Position numbers and translations under genes: made by a program | Shown here: in pieces, positions 8,153 to 15,816 of the stretch | How the letters are laid out: every line of letters starts with the position of its first letter | Numbering within the stretch: the first letter of the stretch is position 1 | DNA from: Candidatus Thiodiazotropha sp. (ex Monitilora ramsayi) | Lineage (GTDB): Bacteria; Pseudomonadota; Gammaproteobacteria; Chromatiales; Chromatiaceae | Assembly: GCA_025655575.1 (NCBI GenBank) | Contig: JAHXIP010000004.1 | Coordinates: 124,001 to 188,000 of the forward strand | Reading direction: 5' to 3' | Length of the DNA stretch: 64,000 bases | Notes under the pieces: model-generated | What the model saw: the letters and a program-made list of their open reading frames with translations, nothing else | Databases searched by the model: none | What the model was told of the DNA's origin: nothing

Positions 8153-8992
8153 ATGGACACATCTATGTCAACACAATTACCCAAGTTAACACTGACTGAC
8201 TGGCGCATGACACGCGATACGCTGCACCTTTATGCCCGAATCATTGGAAAGATCCGCAGCCACTATATGCCAAAATCCAAACATTGGTGGCACATCACCT
8301 TATATGTAACATCTCGGGGACTGACCACATCACCCTTTCCCATTGCAGCGCAGAATCTTGAGCTCTCCCTTGACTTGATTAACCATCAACTCAGGATCGA
8401 CAGCAGTGAAGGCTGGAGTACGGGACTGAGCCTGATCGATCAAAGCAGTACTGAGTTCTGCAACCGGATCAGTAGCCACTTGGCCGCCAGACAAATTAAT
8501 CTGCCACCGACGCTTTTCACCGACTTTCAGAGTGAGGTTCAACTGGCATATGACACGCTGGCTGTAGATCGCTTTCGCAAAGCCATCAACTGGGTGGATG
8601 TCACTTTTAAAACATTTAAAGGCAGGCTTCGGGAAGAGACAGCCCCGGTACAGCTTTTTCCCCACCACATGGATCTCTCCATGAACTGGTTCTCCGGTCG
8701 TCTGGTACCGGATAGCGATCCGGCAGATGAGGAGAGCGCTGACGAGCAGATGAATTTTGGATTTGTCACCGGCGACACTTCGATCCCGGATGCCTATTTC
8801 TATGTCACCGCTTACCCAACCCCAGACCACTGGGCCGACCTGACACTTCCACAAGGTGCCTACTGGTACACAGAGGGTTGGACCGGTGCAATACTGCCCT
8901 ACGCAGCACTGGTTGCATCAGACCAACCGCAAGAGATATTACTCAGCTACTTTCAACAGCTACAACATCACGGCAAGAAGCTGATGTCATGA
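8153..8992 (+). CDS. DUF5996 family protein
   Basis: A protein of about 280 residues, last in the Rieske operon. Features typical of the DUF5996 family are the early HLYARIIGKIR and WWHITLYVTSRGLTT, a central VQLFPHHMDLSMNWFSGR, and DAYFYVTAYPTP and GAYWYTEGWTGAILPY near the C-terminus. It is rich in Trp, His and Tyr and has no signal or membrane segment. The frame opens at GTG 8132, overlapping the antiporter stop. I prefer ATG 8153 or 8165, although none of the three has a good ribosome-binding site, which suggests translational coupling. Conserved His/Trp residues could form a ligand or metal site; function is unknown. Confidence 0.8.
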   Translation: MDTSMSTQLPKLTLTDWRMTRDTLHLYARIIGKIRSHYMPKSKHWWHITLYVTSRGLTTSPFPIAAQNLELSLDLINHQLRIDSSEGWSTGLSLIDQSSTEFCNRISSHLAARQINLPPTLFTDFQSEVQLAYDTLAVDRFRKAINWVDVTFKTFKGRLREETAPVQLFPHHMDLSMNWFSGRLVPDSDPADEESADEQMNFGFVTGDTSIPDAYFYVTAYPTPDHWADLTLPQGAYWYTEGWTGAILPYAALVASDQPQEILLSYFQQLQHHGKKLMS

Positions 8993-9081
8993 CTGAAACC
9001 GGAAGAGTAATTCTAATGACAGAACCATTGGATCCAGATTACTTCAGGTAAGTGATACGCCATTAATAGAATCACCAGAAC

Positions 9082-9133
9082 AAAAAAAACCGCCAGCCTC
9101 CTCCCCAGCACACTTGGGGAGGAAACCAGCGGG
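9082..9133 (-). terminator. Rho-independent terminator of the flgBCDE operon
   Basis: On the reverse strand a long stem (CCGCTGG...CCTCCCCA, short loop, TGGGGAGG...CTGGCGG) is followed immediately by eight T residues. It lies 26 bp past the flgE stop and separates flgE from anything downstream. Confidence 0.9.
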
Positions 9134-9158
9134 CTACGTACTCGAACTAACTAATCTA

Positions 9159-10433
9159 TTAACGGATATTGATTACAGACTGCGTAATAGCATCCGCGGT
9201 GGTGATCACCTGGGCATTGGCTTGGAAATTACGCTGAGCAGTAATCAGGTTGACCAGCTGCTGCGCCAGATCCACGTTTGAATTCTCTAACGCACCGGAC
9301 TGGATCAGACCATAACTGGAGGTGCCCGCCTCACCCAGCTGCACATCGCCGGAGGAGAAAGATTCCGCCCAACTCGTATCACCGATCTGACGTAACCCCT
9401 GAGTATTATTGAATCGCGCCAGTGCTATCTTACCGAGCGGCTCGGACTGACCGTTTGTAAAACGGGCAAAGACAACACCGGAACCGTCCACGTCAACACC
9501 ACTAAGACGACCGGATGTGAATCCGTCCTGAGTCAACTCATTGACCGCGAACTCAGAACCGAATTGTGTGGTTGAACTGTAGTCGAATGTCATGCCGACG
9601 ATATCAGCTGCGCCACCACCCGGATTGAAGGTATCAATCGAAATGTTACCCAGGGCATCTACATCACCCACACCGGTCGCCAAGGCACCCGAAGTACTGA
9701 ACTGAATATCCGCAAAGGTGTTACCACCCACGGTGACATTCTGACCATCTACAAAGGTAAAGGCGTTCCACTGATTATCTGCGACTTTTCGATAGAACAT
9801 GGTCGCAGTATGGGCAGTACCTTGAGAATCATAGATCGTGGTTGCCGTGGAGTGGTTATAGCTCTGTGGATCTGGTGGAAAAGTGAACGTCGGATCGGTC
9901 GGATCAAGCGCCACTGTCGGTACCGTCTCCGCAGAACTCAGATTCAATGTGGTATCGATATTGGTGGTCGCCTGGGGCGTACCAGAAACTACTGGCAGGT
10001 TCAGGTCAGTGGTTGTACCTGTATTGAATAGGCTGCCGGTGGTACCGATCCGGGGAAAAACCTGCAGACGGGCACCGGTCTGATTCACCACAAAACCATC
10101 ACGGTCGACGGAAAAGGCACCTGCCCTGGTATAGGCCTGATCACCACCAGGATCGCGCATGACATAAAAACCCTCGCCATTGATCGCCAGGTCGAGATTG
10201 TTGGAAGTAAATTCCGTACTGCCCTGGCCGAACTGCTGTGCCACGCGGGTGACACGCACACCACGTCCAGGCACCGAGCTACTGACATCGTTGATAGAGT
10301 TGGCGTAGATATCTGCAAACTCCGCACGAGACTCCTTGAAGCCCACCGTACTGGCGTTGGCAATGTTGTGACCGGTGACCTCCAGGTCGGTGGAAGCCGC
10401 ATCCAGACCACTCAGTGCGATACGAAATGCCAT
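9159..10433 (-). CDS. flgE: Flagellar hook protein FlgE
   Basis: A 424-residue subunit of the external hook. The N-terminus MAFRIALSGLDAASTDLEVTG and NIANASTVGFKESRAEF are the conserved rod/hook D0 motif. The C-terminus NVDLAQQLVNLITAQRNFQANA is the matching C-terminal D0 helix that forms the hook core. The central part is Thr/Asp/Asn-rich and variable, as usual. Length is normal for short-hook FlgE. It is the last gene of the operon, 21 bp after flgD, and ends at a strong terminator. Export is by the flagellar type III system, so there is no signal peptide. Confidence 0.96.
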   Translation of the reverse strand: MAFRIALSGLDAASTDLEVTGHNIANASTVGFKESRAEFADIYANSINDVSSSVPGRGVRVTRVAQQFGQGSTEFTSNNLDLAINGEGFYVMRDPGGDQAYTRAGAFSVDRDGFVVNQTGARLQVFPRIGTTGSLFNTGTTTDLNLPVVSGTPQATTNIDTTLNLSSAETVPTVALDPTDPTFTFPPDPQSYNHSTATTIYDSQGTAHTATMFYRKVADNQWNAFTFVDGQNVTVGGNTFADIQFSTSGALATGVGDVDALGNISIDTFNPGGGAADIVGMTFDYSSTTQFGSEFAVNELTQDGFTSGRLSGVDVDGSGVVFARFTNGQSEPLGKIALARFNNTQGLRQIGDTSWAESFSSGDVQLGEAGTSSYGLIQSGALENSNVDLAQQLVNLITAQRNFQANAQVITTADAITQSVINIR

Positions 10434-10454
10434 TTTATTTCCCCTCTAGATAAC

Positions 10455-11126
10455 TCAGTGGATTTCAAGAACGTCGTCGATTGAGACAAGGCCGAGGCCC
10501 TCAAGATTGACCAGCACGCCGTTGTTACCGCCTATACTCACGCTATCGACATTGGCAAACACCATGGTGGACAGTCCCTGGTCTGCATCTTCGATATTCG
10601 CTGAGGCGGTAATGTTGTACTGTCCCGGATCCGCATACTCACCGGTATCGGTAAAACCATCCCAGCTGAATTGGACCAGTCCCTGCTCCTGCTGACCGAG
10701 CGTCAACTCACGCACCAGGGCGCCTGTCTTATCGTTGATTTGTATCTTCACGTTGGAACCCGACGCAGGCATGTAGACTGCACCCGACAGGCTGCCGCCA
10801 TTGGGCAACACACCCATATAGCTCTCGATCATGACTTCGCGCCCAACCAGGTTTGCCGCCTGCATCGACTGCTCTGCAATCATATTGCCGGCAAAATCAT
10901 TAAAAGATGTATTCAGATCATCAATGCCGCTGACGGTGGCAAACTGCGAGATCTGGGTAGCCATCTCACTGTTTTCCATCGGCTTGAAAGGATCCTGATG
11001 GGTCAGCTCAGTGACCAGCAGGTTCATGAAGTCCTCCATACCGAGATCACCACTTTTCTGCTTCTCTTCGGCGGCAGTTAATCCCAGATCACTATAGAGA
11101 TCGTAATTGCTGCTGATTGCACTCAT
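10455..11126 (-). CDS. flgD: Flagellar hook assembly protein (hook cap) FlgD
   Basis: A 223-residue hook-capping scaffold that guides FlgE polymerisation. Residues 30-90 carry the FlgD signature GMEDFMNLLVTELTHQDPFKPMEN and MATQISQFATVSGIDDLN. The C-terminal half has the FlgD Ig/tudor-like domain (VQFSWDGFTDTGEYADPGQY). The open frame extends upstream, but ATG at 11126 (MSAISSNYDLYSDLG) has an AAGGAGT ribosome-binding site and gives the usual length, so I chose it. It sits 10 bp after flgC. Confidence 0.95.
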   Translation of the reverse strand: MSAISSNYDLYSDLGLTAAEEKQKSGDLGMEDFMNLLVTELTHQDPFKPMENSEMATQISQFATVSGIDDLNTSFNDFAGNMIAEQSMQAANLVGREVMIESYMGVLPNGGSLSGAVYMPASGSNVKIQINDKTGALVRELTLGQQEQGLVQFSWDGFTDTGEYADPGQYNITASANIEDADQGLSTMVFANVDSVSIGGNNGVLVNLEGLGLVSIDDVLEIH

Positions 11127-11136
11127 GAATGACTCC

Positions 11137-11550
11137 TTACTGACCCATCTGGATCGTGGCGATGAGCAGCTGTTTGGCCGCATTGGCGACCTCTACATTG
11201 CTCTGATAAGAACGTGTGGCGGACATCATATTGGCCATCTCCTCCACCATATTGACGTTAGGACGGAAGATATAACCTTCCTCGTTGGCCATAGGATGAT
11301 CCGGTGCATACTCCTGCACCAAGGGCGACTGGCTCTCTACCACGCCAGCCATCTGCACGCCGGTGGCTGCCGCATCGGGATTGGCTTGATCGAGAAGGGT
11401 CTTGAACACCGGCTGGCGTGAACGATAAGTCTGATCGATGCTGCTGCTCACCGCATCCGCATTGGCCATATTGCTGGCCACCAGATTGAGACGCAGGCTC
11501 TGGGCGCTCATGCCCGAAGCTGCTGTATCAAAGATCTTAAACATAGACAT
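11137..11550 (-). CDS. flgC: Flagellar basal-body rod protein FlgC
   Basis: A 137-residue proximal-rod subunit of normal length. The N-terminus MSMFKIFDTAASGMSAQSLRL and NLVASNMANADAVSSS match the rod-protein D0 motif. The C-terminus NMVEEMANMMSATRSYQSNVEV is the FlgC C-terminal helix. Start ATG at 11550 lies 2 bp after the flgB stop, so the two are translationally coupled. Confidence 0.96.
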   Translation of the reverse strand: MSMFKIFDTAASGMSAQSLRLNLVASNMANADAVSSSIDQTYRSRQPVFKTLLDQANPDAAATGVQMAGVVESQSPLVQEYAPDHPMANEEGYIFRPNVNMVEEMANMMSATRSYQSNVEVANAAKQLLIATIQMGQ

Positions 11551-11552
11551 GC

Positions 11553-11942
11553 TTAGTCTCCCCTCAGTGCTTTACGGATACCGCTTATTTTGCTGTTGAT
11601 GAAAGTTAGTGAGGCTTGGTATTCGATGGCGTTGGCACTAAAGGCAGTATGCTCCTGCTCGGTATCCACGGTATTTCCATCCAGCGACGGCTGCATGGGT
11701 GTACGGTAGAGCATTTGTGCTGCGGGCACGGTACCCTGATCGGGTTGTATATGCTGGCCGTGCGTGGTTCTTACCCGCGAAGAGGCATTCACCTCATTGG
11801 CGAGCATCGATTTAAAATCGAAATCCCGCGCTTTGTAGCCCGGGGTATCCGCATTCGCCAGATTGGCAGCAAGCACTTCGGCGCGCTGGGAACGTAGCAG
11901 TAGCGCTCGCTCATGTATGCCGAATGTGTCGTCGAAATTCAT
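11553..11942 (-). CDS. flgB: Flagellar basal-body rod protein FlgB
   Basis: A 129-residue proximal-rod subunit and first gene of flgBCDE. It has MNFDDTFGIHERALLLRSQ then VLAANLANADTPGYKARDFDF, the rod D0 motif. The frame is open for 42 codons upstream of the ATG at 11942, but that extension overlaps the sigma-54 promoter at 11978-11993. GGAG lies 6 nt before ATG 11942, and that start gives the family's usual length. Confidence 0.95.
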   Translation of the reverse strand: MNFDDTFGIHERALLLRSQRAEVLAANLANADTPGYKARDFDFKSMLANEVNASSRVRTTHGQHIQPDQGTVPAAQMLYRTPMQPSLDGNTVDTEQEHTAFSANAIEYQASLTFINSKISGIRKALRGD

Positions 11943-11977
11943 CGGTGACTCCAAAACCATTGATTCACCGAGATGTT

Positions 11978-11993
11978 TGCAGGGATCGTGCCA
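11978..11993 (-). promoter_or_regulatory. Sigma-54 (RpoN) promoter for flgBCDE
   Basis: The reverse strand reads TGGCACGATCCCTGCA: a perfect -24 box (TGGCACG) and a -12 GC exactly 10 nt after GG. Predicted transcription start is near 11967, giving a leader of about 25 nt that contains the flgB GGAG site. It lies in the cheR-flgB gap, so flgBCDE can be expressed apart from cheVR. Confidence 0.88.
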
Positions 11994-12095
11994 GACCCTC
12001 TCTATTGCGTTTCTCACGGGTACTTCAGGGAAATACAGACTGACCGATCGGAAAAATGCGGCAAGCAACTGCCGCCTTTCGGCAAGGATTGCCGC

Positions 12096-12941
12096 TCAGG
12101 ACTTGAGCCGGTAGGAGATGCCGCCGTGACCCACCTTCATATCGAAGCGATTACTCAACTGGTTAATCGACTCAGTAGAGCCGAGGAACAGATAGCCACC
12201 GGGATTCAGTGCATTGGCCAGGCGATCGACAATATCCCTTTTCAATTCATTGGAGAAGTAGATCAGCACATTGCGGCAGAAGATGATGTCGAATTTTCCC
12301 ATGGCCTGATAACTACCGGCCAGATTCAGGGAACGGAAATTGACGCGTCGTTTGATCTCAGGACGCACCTCCAGGCAATGCTCTTTGTTAGGTGTAAAAA
12401 AACGCTTCTGCTGATCCAGGGTCAAACCACGCTCGACAGTCAGGCCACAATAGATACCGGCCTTCGCCTCCGCAAGCACCTTACTGGAGATATCAGTGGC
12501 CTCAATGCTGACCGGTCGACCACGCCCGCTCTTCGACTCGTACTCCTCAACTGTCATACTGATGTTATAGGGTTCCTGCCCGCTGGAGCATGCCGCGGAC
12601 CAGATGCGGACACTGCCGCCACGGGCCTGATTGAGATCGGGTAAAATCGTCTCTTTCATCAAGATATAGTGCCCGATATCGCGAAACCAGAAAGTTTCGT
12701 TGGTGGTCATCGCATCGATGACTTTAACCTTGAGCTGAGACTGCACCGGGGATCTGAGTTTTTGCAGGAGTTCACCGACAGAGTCGACCTGGACCTCCTT
12801 CATCAGGCTACCCAATCGGCTGGACACCAGATACTCTTTCCCCATACCAAGCTGGATACCGCAGGCGTCCTGCAGAAACTGCTGAAAGGCCTGATAATCA
12901 GTCGGCTTGATAGGTTGAATGGAACTCGACCTTTGGTGCAT
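12096..12941 (-). CDS. cheR: Chemotaxis protein methyltransferase CheR
   Basis: A 281-residue SAM-dependent methyltransferase that methylates glutamates on chemoreceptors. An N-terminal all-helical CheR domain (residues 10-80: YQAFQQFLQDACGIQLG) precedes the catalytic domain with RIWSAACSSGQEPYNISM (SAM motif I), IEATDISSKVLAEAKAGIY, and FDIIFCRNVLIYFS. This last motif is typical of CheR. No TPR or pentapeptide extension is present. It is 35 bp downstream of cheV and upstream of flgB, the arrangement also seen in Pseudomonas and Vibrio. Confidence 0.95.
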   Translation of the reverse strand: MHQRSSSIQPIKPTDYQAFQQFLQDACGIQLGMGKEYLVSSRLGSLMKEVQVDSVGELLQKLRSPVQSQLKVKVIDAMTTNETFWFRDIGHYILMKETILPDLNQARGGSVRIWSAACSSGQEPYNISMTVEEYESKSGRGRPVSIEATDISSKVLAEAKAGIYCGLTVERGLTLDQQKRFFTPNKEHCLEVRPEIKRRVNFRSLNLAGSYQAMGKFDIIFCRNVLIYFSNELKRDIVDRLANALNPGGYLFLGSTESINQLSNRFDMKVGHGGISYRLKS

Positions 12942-12976
12942 GGCACTACTTTTCTGTTGTTATGTGAATCCAGTGA

Positions 12977-13894
12977 TCAGGCAAGTTGCTTGAGCCTTTC
13001 CGTCACTCTTCCCACCAGTTCATCAGGCATAAACTTGGCGAGAAAGTGGTCTGCTCCCACTTTTTTCACCATATTTTCATTGAAGACCCCACTCAGCGAG
13101 GAGTGGAGAATGACATAGAGATCTGCCAAATTAGCATCTTCACGGATAGCAGTTACCAGAGAGTAACCGTCCATCTTGGGCATCTCGATATCTGAAACTA
13201 CCATAGCCAGCCAATCACTGACCTTACCTTCCTTAGACCATGCCTGCAGTAGATCCAGTGCCTCTTTCCCATCCTTTGCCAGAATGGTCTCTATACCGAT
13301 CTCATCAATGACTTTTTTCATCTGGTGACGAGCCACCATGGAATCGTCTACCAAAAGGATCTTTAGCTGATCCAGGTCGGCACCTGTCTCCTCTATGGGA
13401 TTCGTGAGCTCTTCATCAATACCCAGGACCTCGCTCAGTACCTTCTCTACATCAATGATTTCAACCAGATCGCCTTCGATCTCCGTCACTGCGGTCATAT
13501 AGCTGCTGCGTCCCAACCCCGTCGGTGGTGGCAGGATGTCTTCCCAATGGGTGTTGACGATACGCTCCACACTACCCACCAGGAATGCGAGCATGCGACG
13601 ATTGTACTCGGTGATAATAATGAAATAATCGGTTGGTGTGCCCATTTGCGGTCCACCGATGGCATGACAGAGATCCATCACCGGAATATTATTGCCACGA
13701 AGACTGGCAATCCCACGTATCACTTTATGCGCGCCAGGTGTTTGGGTCAGGGATGGACACTGCACCACTTCCTTCACTTTAAAGACGTTGATGCCAAATA
13801 CCTGACGACCCTGGAGACGAAAAAGCAGCAATTCAAGCCTATTCTGACCCGCCAGCATGGTTCGTTGATTGATACCATCCAGCATGCCCGCCAT
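12977..13894 (-). CDS. cheV: Chemotaxis coupling/response-regulator protein CheV
   Basis: A 305-residue CheW-REC fusion. The CheW-like domain spans about residues 15-160 (LLLFRLQGRQVFGINVFKVKEV, PVMDLCHAIGG). It is followed by a receiver domain with ILLVDDSMVARHQMKKV and the phospho-acceptor Asp in VVSDIEMPKMDGYSLV. CheV couples receptors to CheA and is tuned by phosphorylation. ATG at 13894 (MAGMLDGINQRT) has a strong GGAGG site 6 nt upstream, so I prefer it to the upstream in-frame start at 13912. A sigma-28 promoter lies 49 bp upstream. Confidence 0.95.
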   Translation of the reverse strand: MAGMLDGINQRTMLAGQNRLELLLFRLQGRQVFGINVFKVKEVVQCPSLTQTPGAHKVIRGIASLRGNNIPVMDLCHAIGGPQMGTPTDYFIIITEYNRRMLAFLVGSVERIVNTHWEDILPPPTGLGRSSYMTAVTEIEGDLVEIIDVEKVLSEVLGIDEELTNPIEETGADLDQLKILLVDDSMVARHQMKKVIDEIGIETILAKDGKEALDLLQAWSKEGKVSDWLAMVVSDIEMPKMDGYSLVTAIREDANLADLYVILHSSLSGVFNENMVKKVGADHFLAKFMPDELVGRVTERLKQLA

Positions 13895-13942
13895 AATTTG
13901 CCTCCTCACCAAGTGATACAGTTTTCATTCACTGCATGCCTT

Positions 13943-13969
13943 ATGGCGGCTTAGAAGCCCTATTCTTTA
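13943..13969 (-). promoter_or_regulatory. Sigma-28 (FliA) promoter for cheV
   Basis: On the reverse strand TAAAGAAT and GCCGCCAT are separated by exactly 11 nt. The sigma-28 consensus is TAAAGTTT-N11-GCCGATAA, so the -35 TAAAG and the -10 GCCG match. The leader to cheV would be about 43 nt. Class IV (FliA-dependent) expression of chemotaxis genes is normal. Confidence 0.7.
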
Positions 13970-14042
13970 ACTATATTCACCCACTCAGACCCCATTCAAC
14001 ACCCTGCCGGTTCAGACAATTTTCAGGCCTACTCCATAGTGA

Positions 14043-14058
14043 CGGCACAATGATTGCT
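14043..14058 (+). promoter_or_regulatory. Sigma-54 (RpoN) promoter for flgA
   Basis: CGGCACAATGATTGCT has GG and GC 10 nt apart and near-consensus -24 (GGCAC) and -12 (TTGC) boxes. Predicted start near 14069 leaves a 29-nt leader to the ATG at 14098 and rules out the upstream in-frame ATGs at 13936 and 14050. Confidence 0.78.
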
Positions 14059-14097
14059 TGTTTCTTTGGGGAGTCTGAATCTAAACGGATACGCAAG

Positions 14098-14808
14098 ATG
14101 AGCTGTCACCCAGTAAAAAAACTACTTCGAGCCATTCTCCTACTACTGTTCGCTGGCGTTCTCCAGGCATCGGACAGTGAGCACCAATCCCATGAGTCGA
14201 TCATCTCAGCGGTTGAGAGCCGTCTTGCCGCCGAATTCACCCAAACAGGTGAAAAACTTGTCATAGCCATTACTCCACTCGACCACCGGCTAAAACTGGC
14301 CCGATGCGACACATCCCTTGAAACCTTTGATCCCCCAGGCGGCATCAGCATGGGAAGGACCACTGTCGGTGTCAGCTGCCAATTACCAAAACCCTGGACA
14401 CTCTACGTCTCTGCCAATGTAGGGCGCGAAATGCCGGTAGCAGTCGCCCGGCGTGATCTGAGCCGAGGCACTCCCATCGGGCCGGACGATCTTTCACTGG
14501 AGATTATGAACACCTCCCACCTGCTGCGAGGCCATTTCTCATCGGTCGAAGAGATTAATGGCCGTACCCTGAAGCGCACGCTACGCCGGGGGCAGGTCGT
14601 GACACCCAGCATGCTGGTGGTGCAGAAAACTGTCCGCCGTGGTGAGCAGATAACTATACTGGCGGGGGCCGGCCCCATTGAGGTACGCAGCCGGGGCAAG
14701 GCCTTGAGGGATGGTAATCCAGGTGATCTGATCCCGGTTTTGAACCTGGCATCCAAGAAAAAGCTGGAGGCCCGCGTCGTCAACGCCGGTTTGGTATCAA
14801 CTCAGTGA
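14098..14808 (+). CDS. flgA: Flagellar P-ring assembly chaperone FlgA
   Basis: A 236-residue periplasmic protein needed for P-ring (FlgI) assembly. A Sec signal peptide is clear after MSCHPVKKLLRAILLLLFAGVLQAS. The C-terminal SAF/ChapFlgA domain includes PVAVARRDLSRGTPIGPDDL, LRRGQVVTPSML, and VRRGEQITILAGAGPIEVRSRGKAL, all typical of FlgA. Start at ATG 14098 is chosen because it begins the signal peptide and lies downstream of the sigma-54 promoter. It is divergent from cheV and followed by flgMN, as in Pseudomonas. Confidence 0.94.
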   Translation: MSCHPVKKLLRAILLLLFAGVLQASDSEHQSHESIISAVESRLAAEFTQTGEKLVIAITPLDHRLKLARCDTSLETFDPPGGISMGRTTVGVSCQLPKPWTLYVSANVGREMPVAVARRDLSRGTPIGPDDLSLEIMNTSHLLRGHFSSVEEINGRTLKRTLRRGQVVTPSMLVVQKTVRRGEQITILAGAGPIEVRSRGKALRDGNPGDLIPVLNLASKKKLEARVVNAGLVSTQ

Positions 14809-14848
14809 AAACAGGGGAATCAAACGACTCTACAAGCGCCATTGCTGT

Positions 14849-14875
14849 TAAAGTAATAGGTATGCATGTCGATAG
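14849..14875 (+). promoter_or_regulatory. Sigma-28 (FliA) promoter for flgMN
   Basis: TAAAGTAA, an 11-nt spacer, then GTCGATAG: 13 of 16 box positions match TAAAGTTT-N11-GCCGATAA. It lies between flgA and flgM, 36 bp before the flgM ATG. FliA-dependent flgM transcription gives the usual negative feedback loop. Confidence 0.85.
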
Positions 14876-14911
14876 AAAGACATATCAACAGCAGCGCAGT
14901 AGAGGATAGCC

Positions 14912-15226
14912 ATGGCCATCGAAATCAACAGCCTTACCAGCAGGAATCTGCAGAACGTCGGGGATAACAGTAATGTCCAACGCTCTCAGGGTAATCCTGC
15001 GGTCAGCCGGGTTGCTGCAGGTAAAGTAGGCGGTAAAAACGACTCTTTCGACAAGACGGGTTCCGCTGCTATGCTGCAGGAACTGGAGGGACGAATCGCA
15101 CAGATGCCCGTGGTGGATGCACAACAGGTGGAAGCCGTTCAACGGGCATTGGCTACCGGCAGTTTCACCATCGATCCACAGAGTGCTGCAGGCAAGATGC
15201 TCTTCATGGAAATTTCTCTTCCCTGA
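14912..15226 (+). CDS. flgM: Anti-sigma-28 factor FlgM
   Basis: A 104-residue protein, normal length for FlgM. The N-terminal half is low-complexity and polar (exported, disordered). The C-terminal half carries the sigma-binding helices: VVDAQQVEAVQRALATGSF then IDPQSAAGKMLFMEISL. It holds FliA inactive until the hook is complete and FlgM is secreted. Here its own gene has a FliA promoter. flgN follows after 5 bp. Confidence 0.93.
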   Translation: MAIEINSLTSRNLQNVGDNSNVQRSQGNPAVSRVAAGKVGGKNDSFDKTGSAAMLQELEGRIAQMPVVDAQQVEAVQRALATGSFTIDPQSAAGKMLFMEISLP

Positions 15227-15231
15227 CCCCG

Positions 15232-15708
15232 ATGGACGCTAATCCGGAAGCACAATCTGCGTTCATCGAATTACTGAGACTCGAGTTCGAGCAGACACAG
15301 CGTCTGCTCGAACTGCTTCAACAAGAGTATCAGCTACTCCAAGCCGCCCCTTCAGAGGCTTTGAAAAAACTACAGGCAGAAAAAAAAATTCAACTGGAAG
15401 CCGTTGAAAAAAGTGCCACAAAACACCGTCAGTTTCTTCTCAAGCAGGGTTTAACTGCTGACAGACAAGGTACTGAGACCTTTCTCGCTGGGAATAGTGA
15501 AGTGATGGCACTATGGAAACAGTATCTAACCGTTCTGGAGAAATGCCAAAAGCAGAACGACATCAACGGGGGTGCTGTTGAACTCAATCAGCGGCAGGTT
15601 AATCAAGCATTGAGTATCCTGCTGGGCATGGGGAATGGTAATAAAACCTATGGGCCTTCCGGTGAGCCCCGTCCGACCAATCCTTCCAAATCCCTGGGCA
15701 AGGCCTGA
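15232..15708 (+). CDS. flgN: Flagellar export chaperone FlgN
   Basis: A 158-residue mostly helical cytoplasmic protein that escorts the hook-filament junction proteins FlgK and FlgL. The N-terminal two-thirds is one long Leu/Gln/Glu-rich helix (EFEQTQRLLELLQQEYQLLQA, KLQAEKKIQLEAVEKSATKH). NQRQVNQALSILLG near the C-terminus and a Gly/Asn/Pro-rich tail match FlgN. Identification rests on this profile plus the position 5 bp after flgM. Confidence 0.85.
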   Translation: MDANPEAQSAFIELLRLEFEQTQRLLELLQQEYQLLQAAPSEALKKLQAEKKIQLEAVEKSATKHRQFLLKQGLTADRQGTETFLAGNSEVMALWKQYLTVLEKCQKQNDINGGAVELNQRQVNQALSILLGMGNGNKTYGPSGEPRPTNPSKSLGKA

Positions 15709-15718
15709 TTCTAGTTTT

Positions 15719-15737
15719 CATTCATCACTGATGAATG
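15719..15737. terminator. Hairpin after flgN (possible weak terminator)
   Basis: Perfect 8-bp inverted repeat CATTCATC / GATGAATG with a 3-nt loop, 11 bp past the flgN stop. There is no T-run, so it may protect the mRNA end rather than terminate. Confidence 0.4.
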
Positions 15738-15816
15738 TCATCCAGTAACCCATAAGGCCACTTGGCTTTGAACTGTACTCATTCCACCTATTTCCATGCG
15801 CACAATGGCAATTTAG

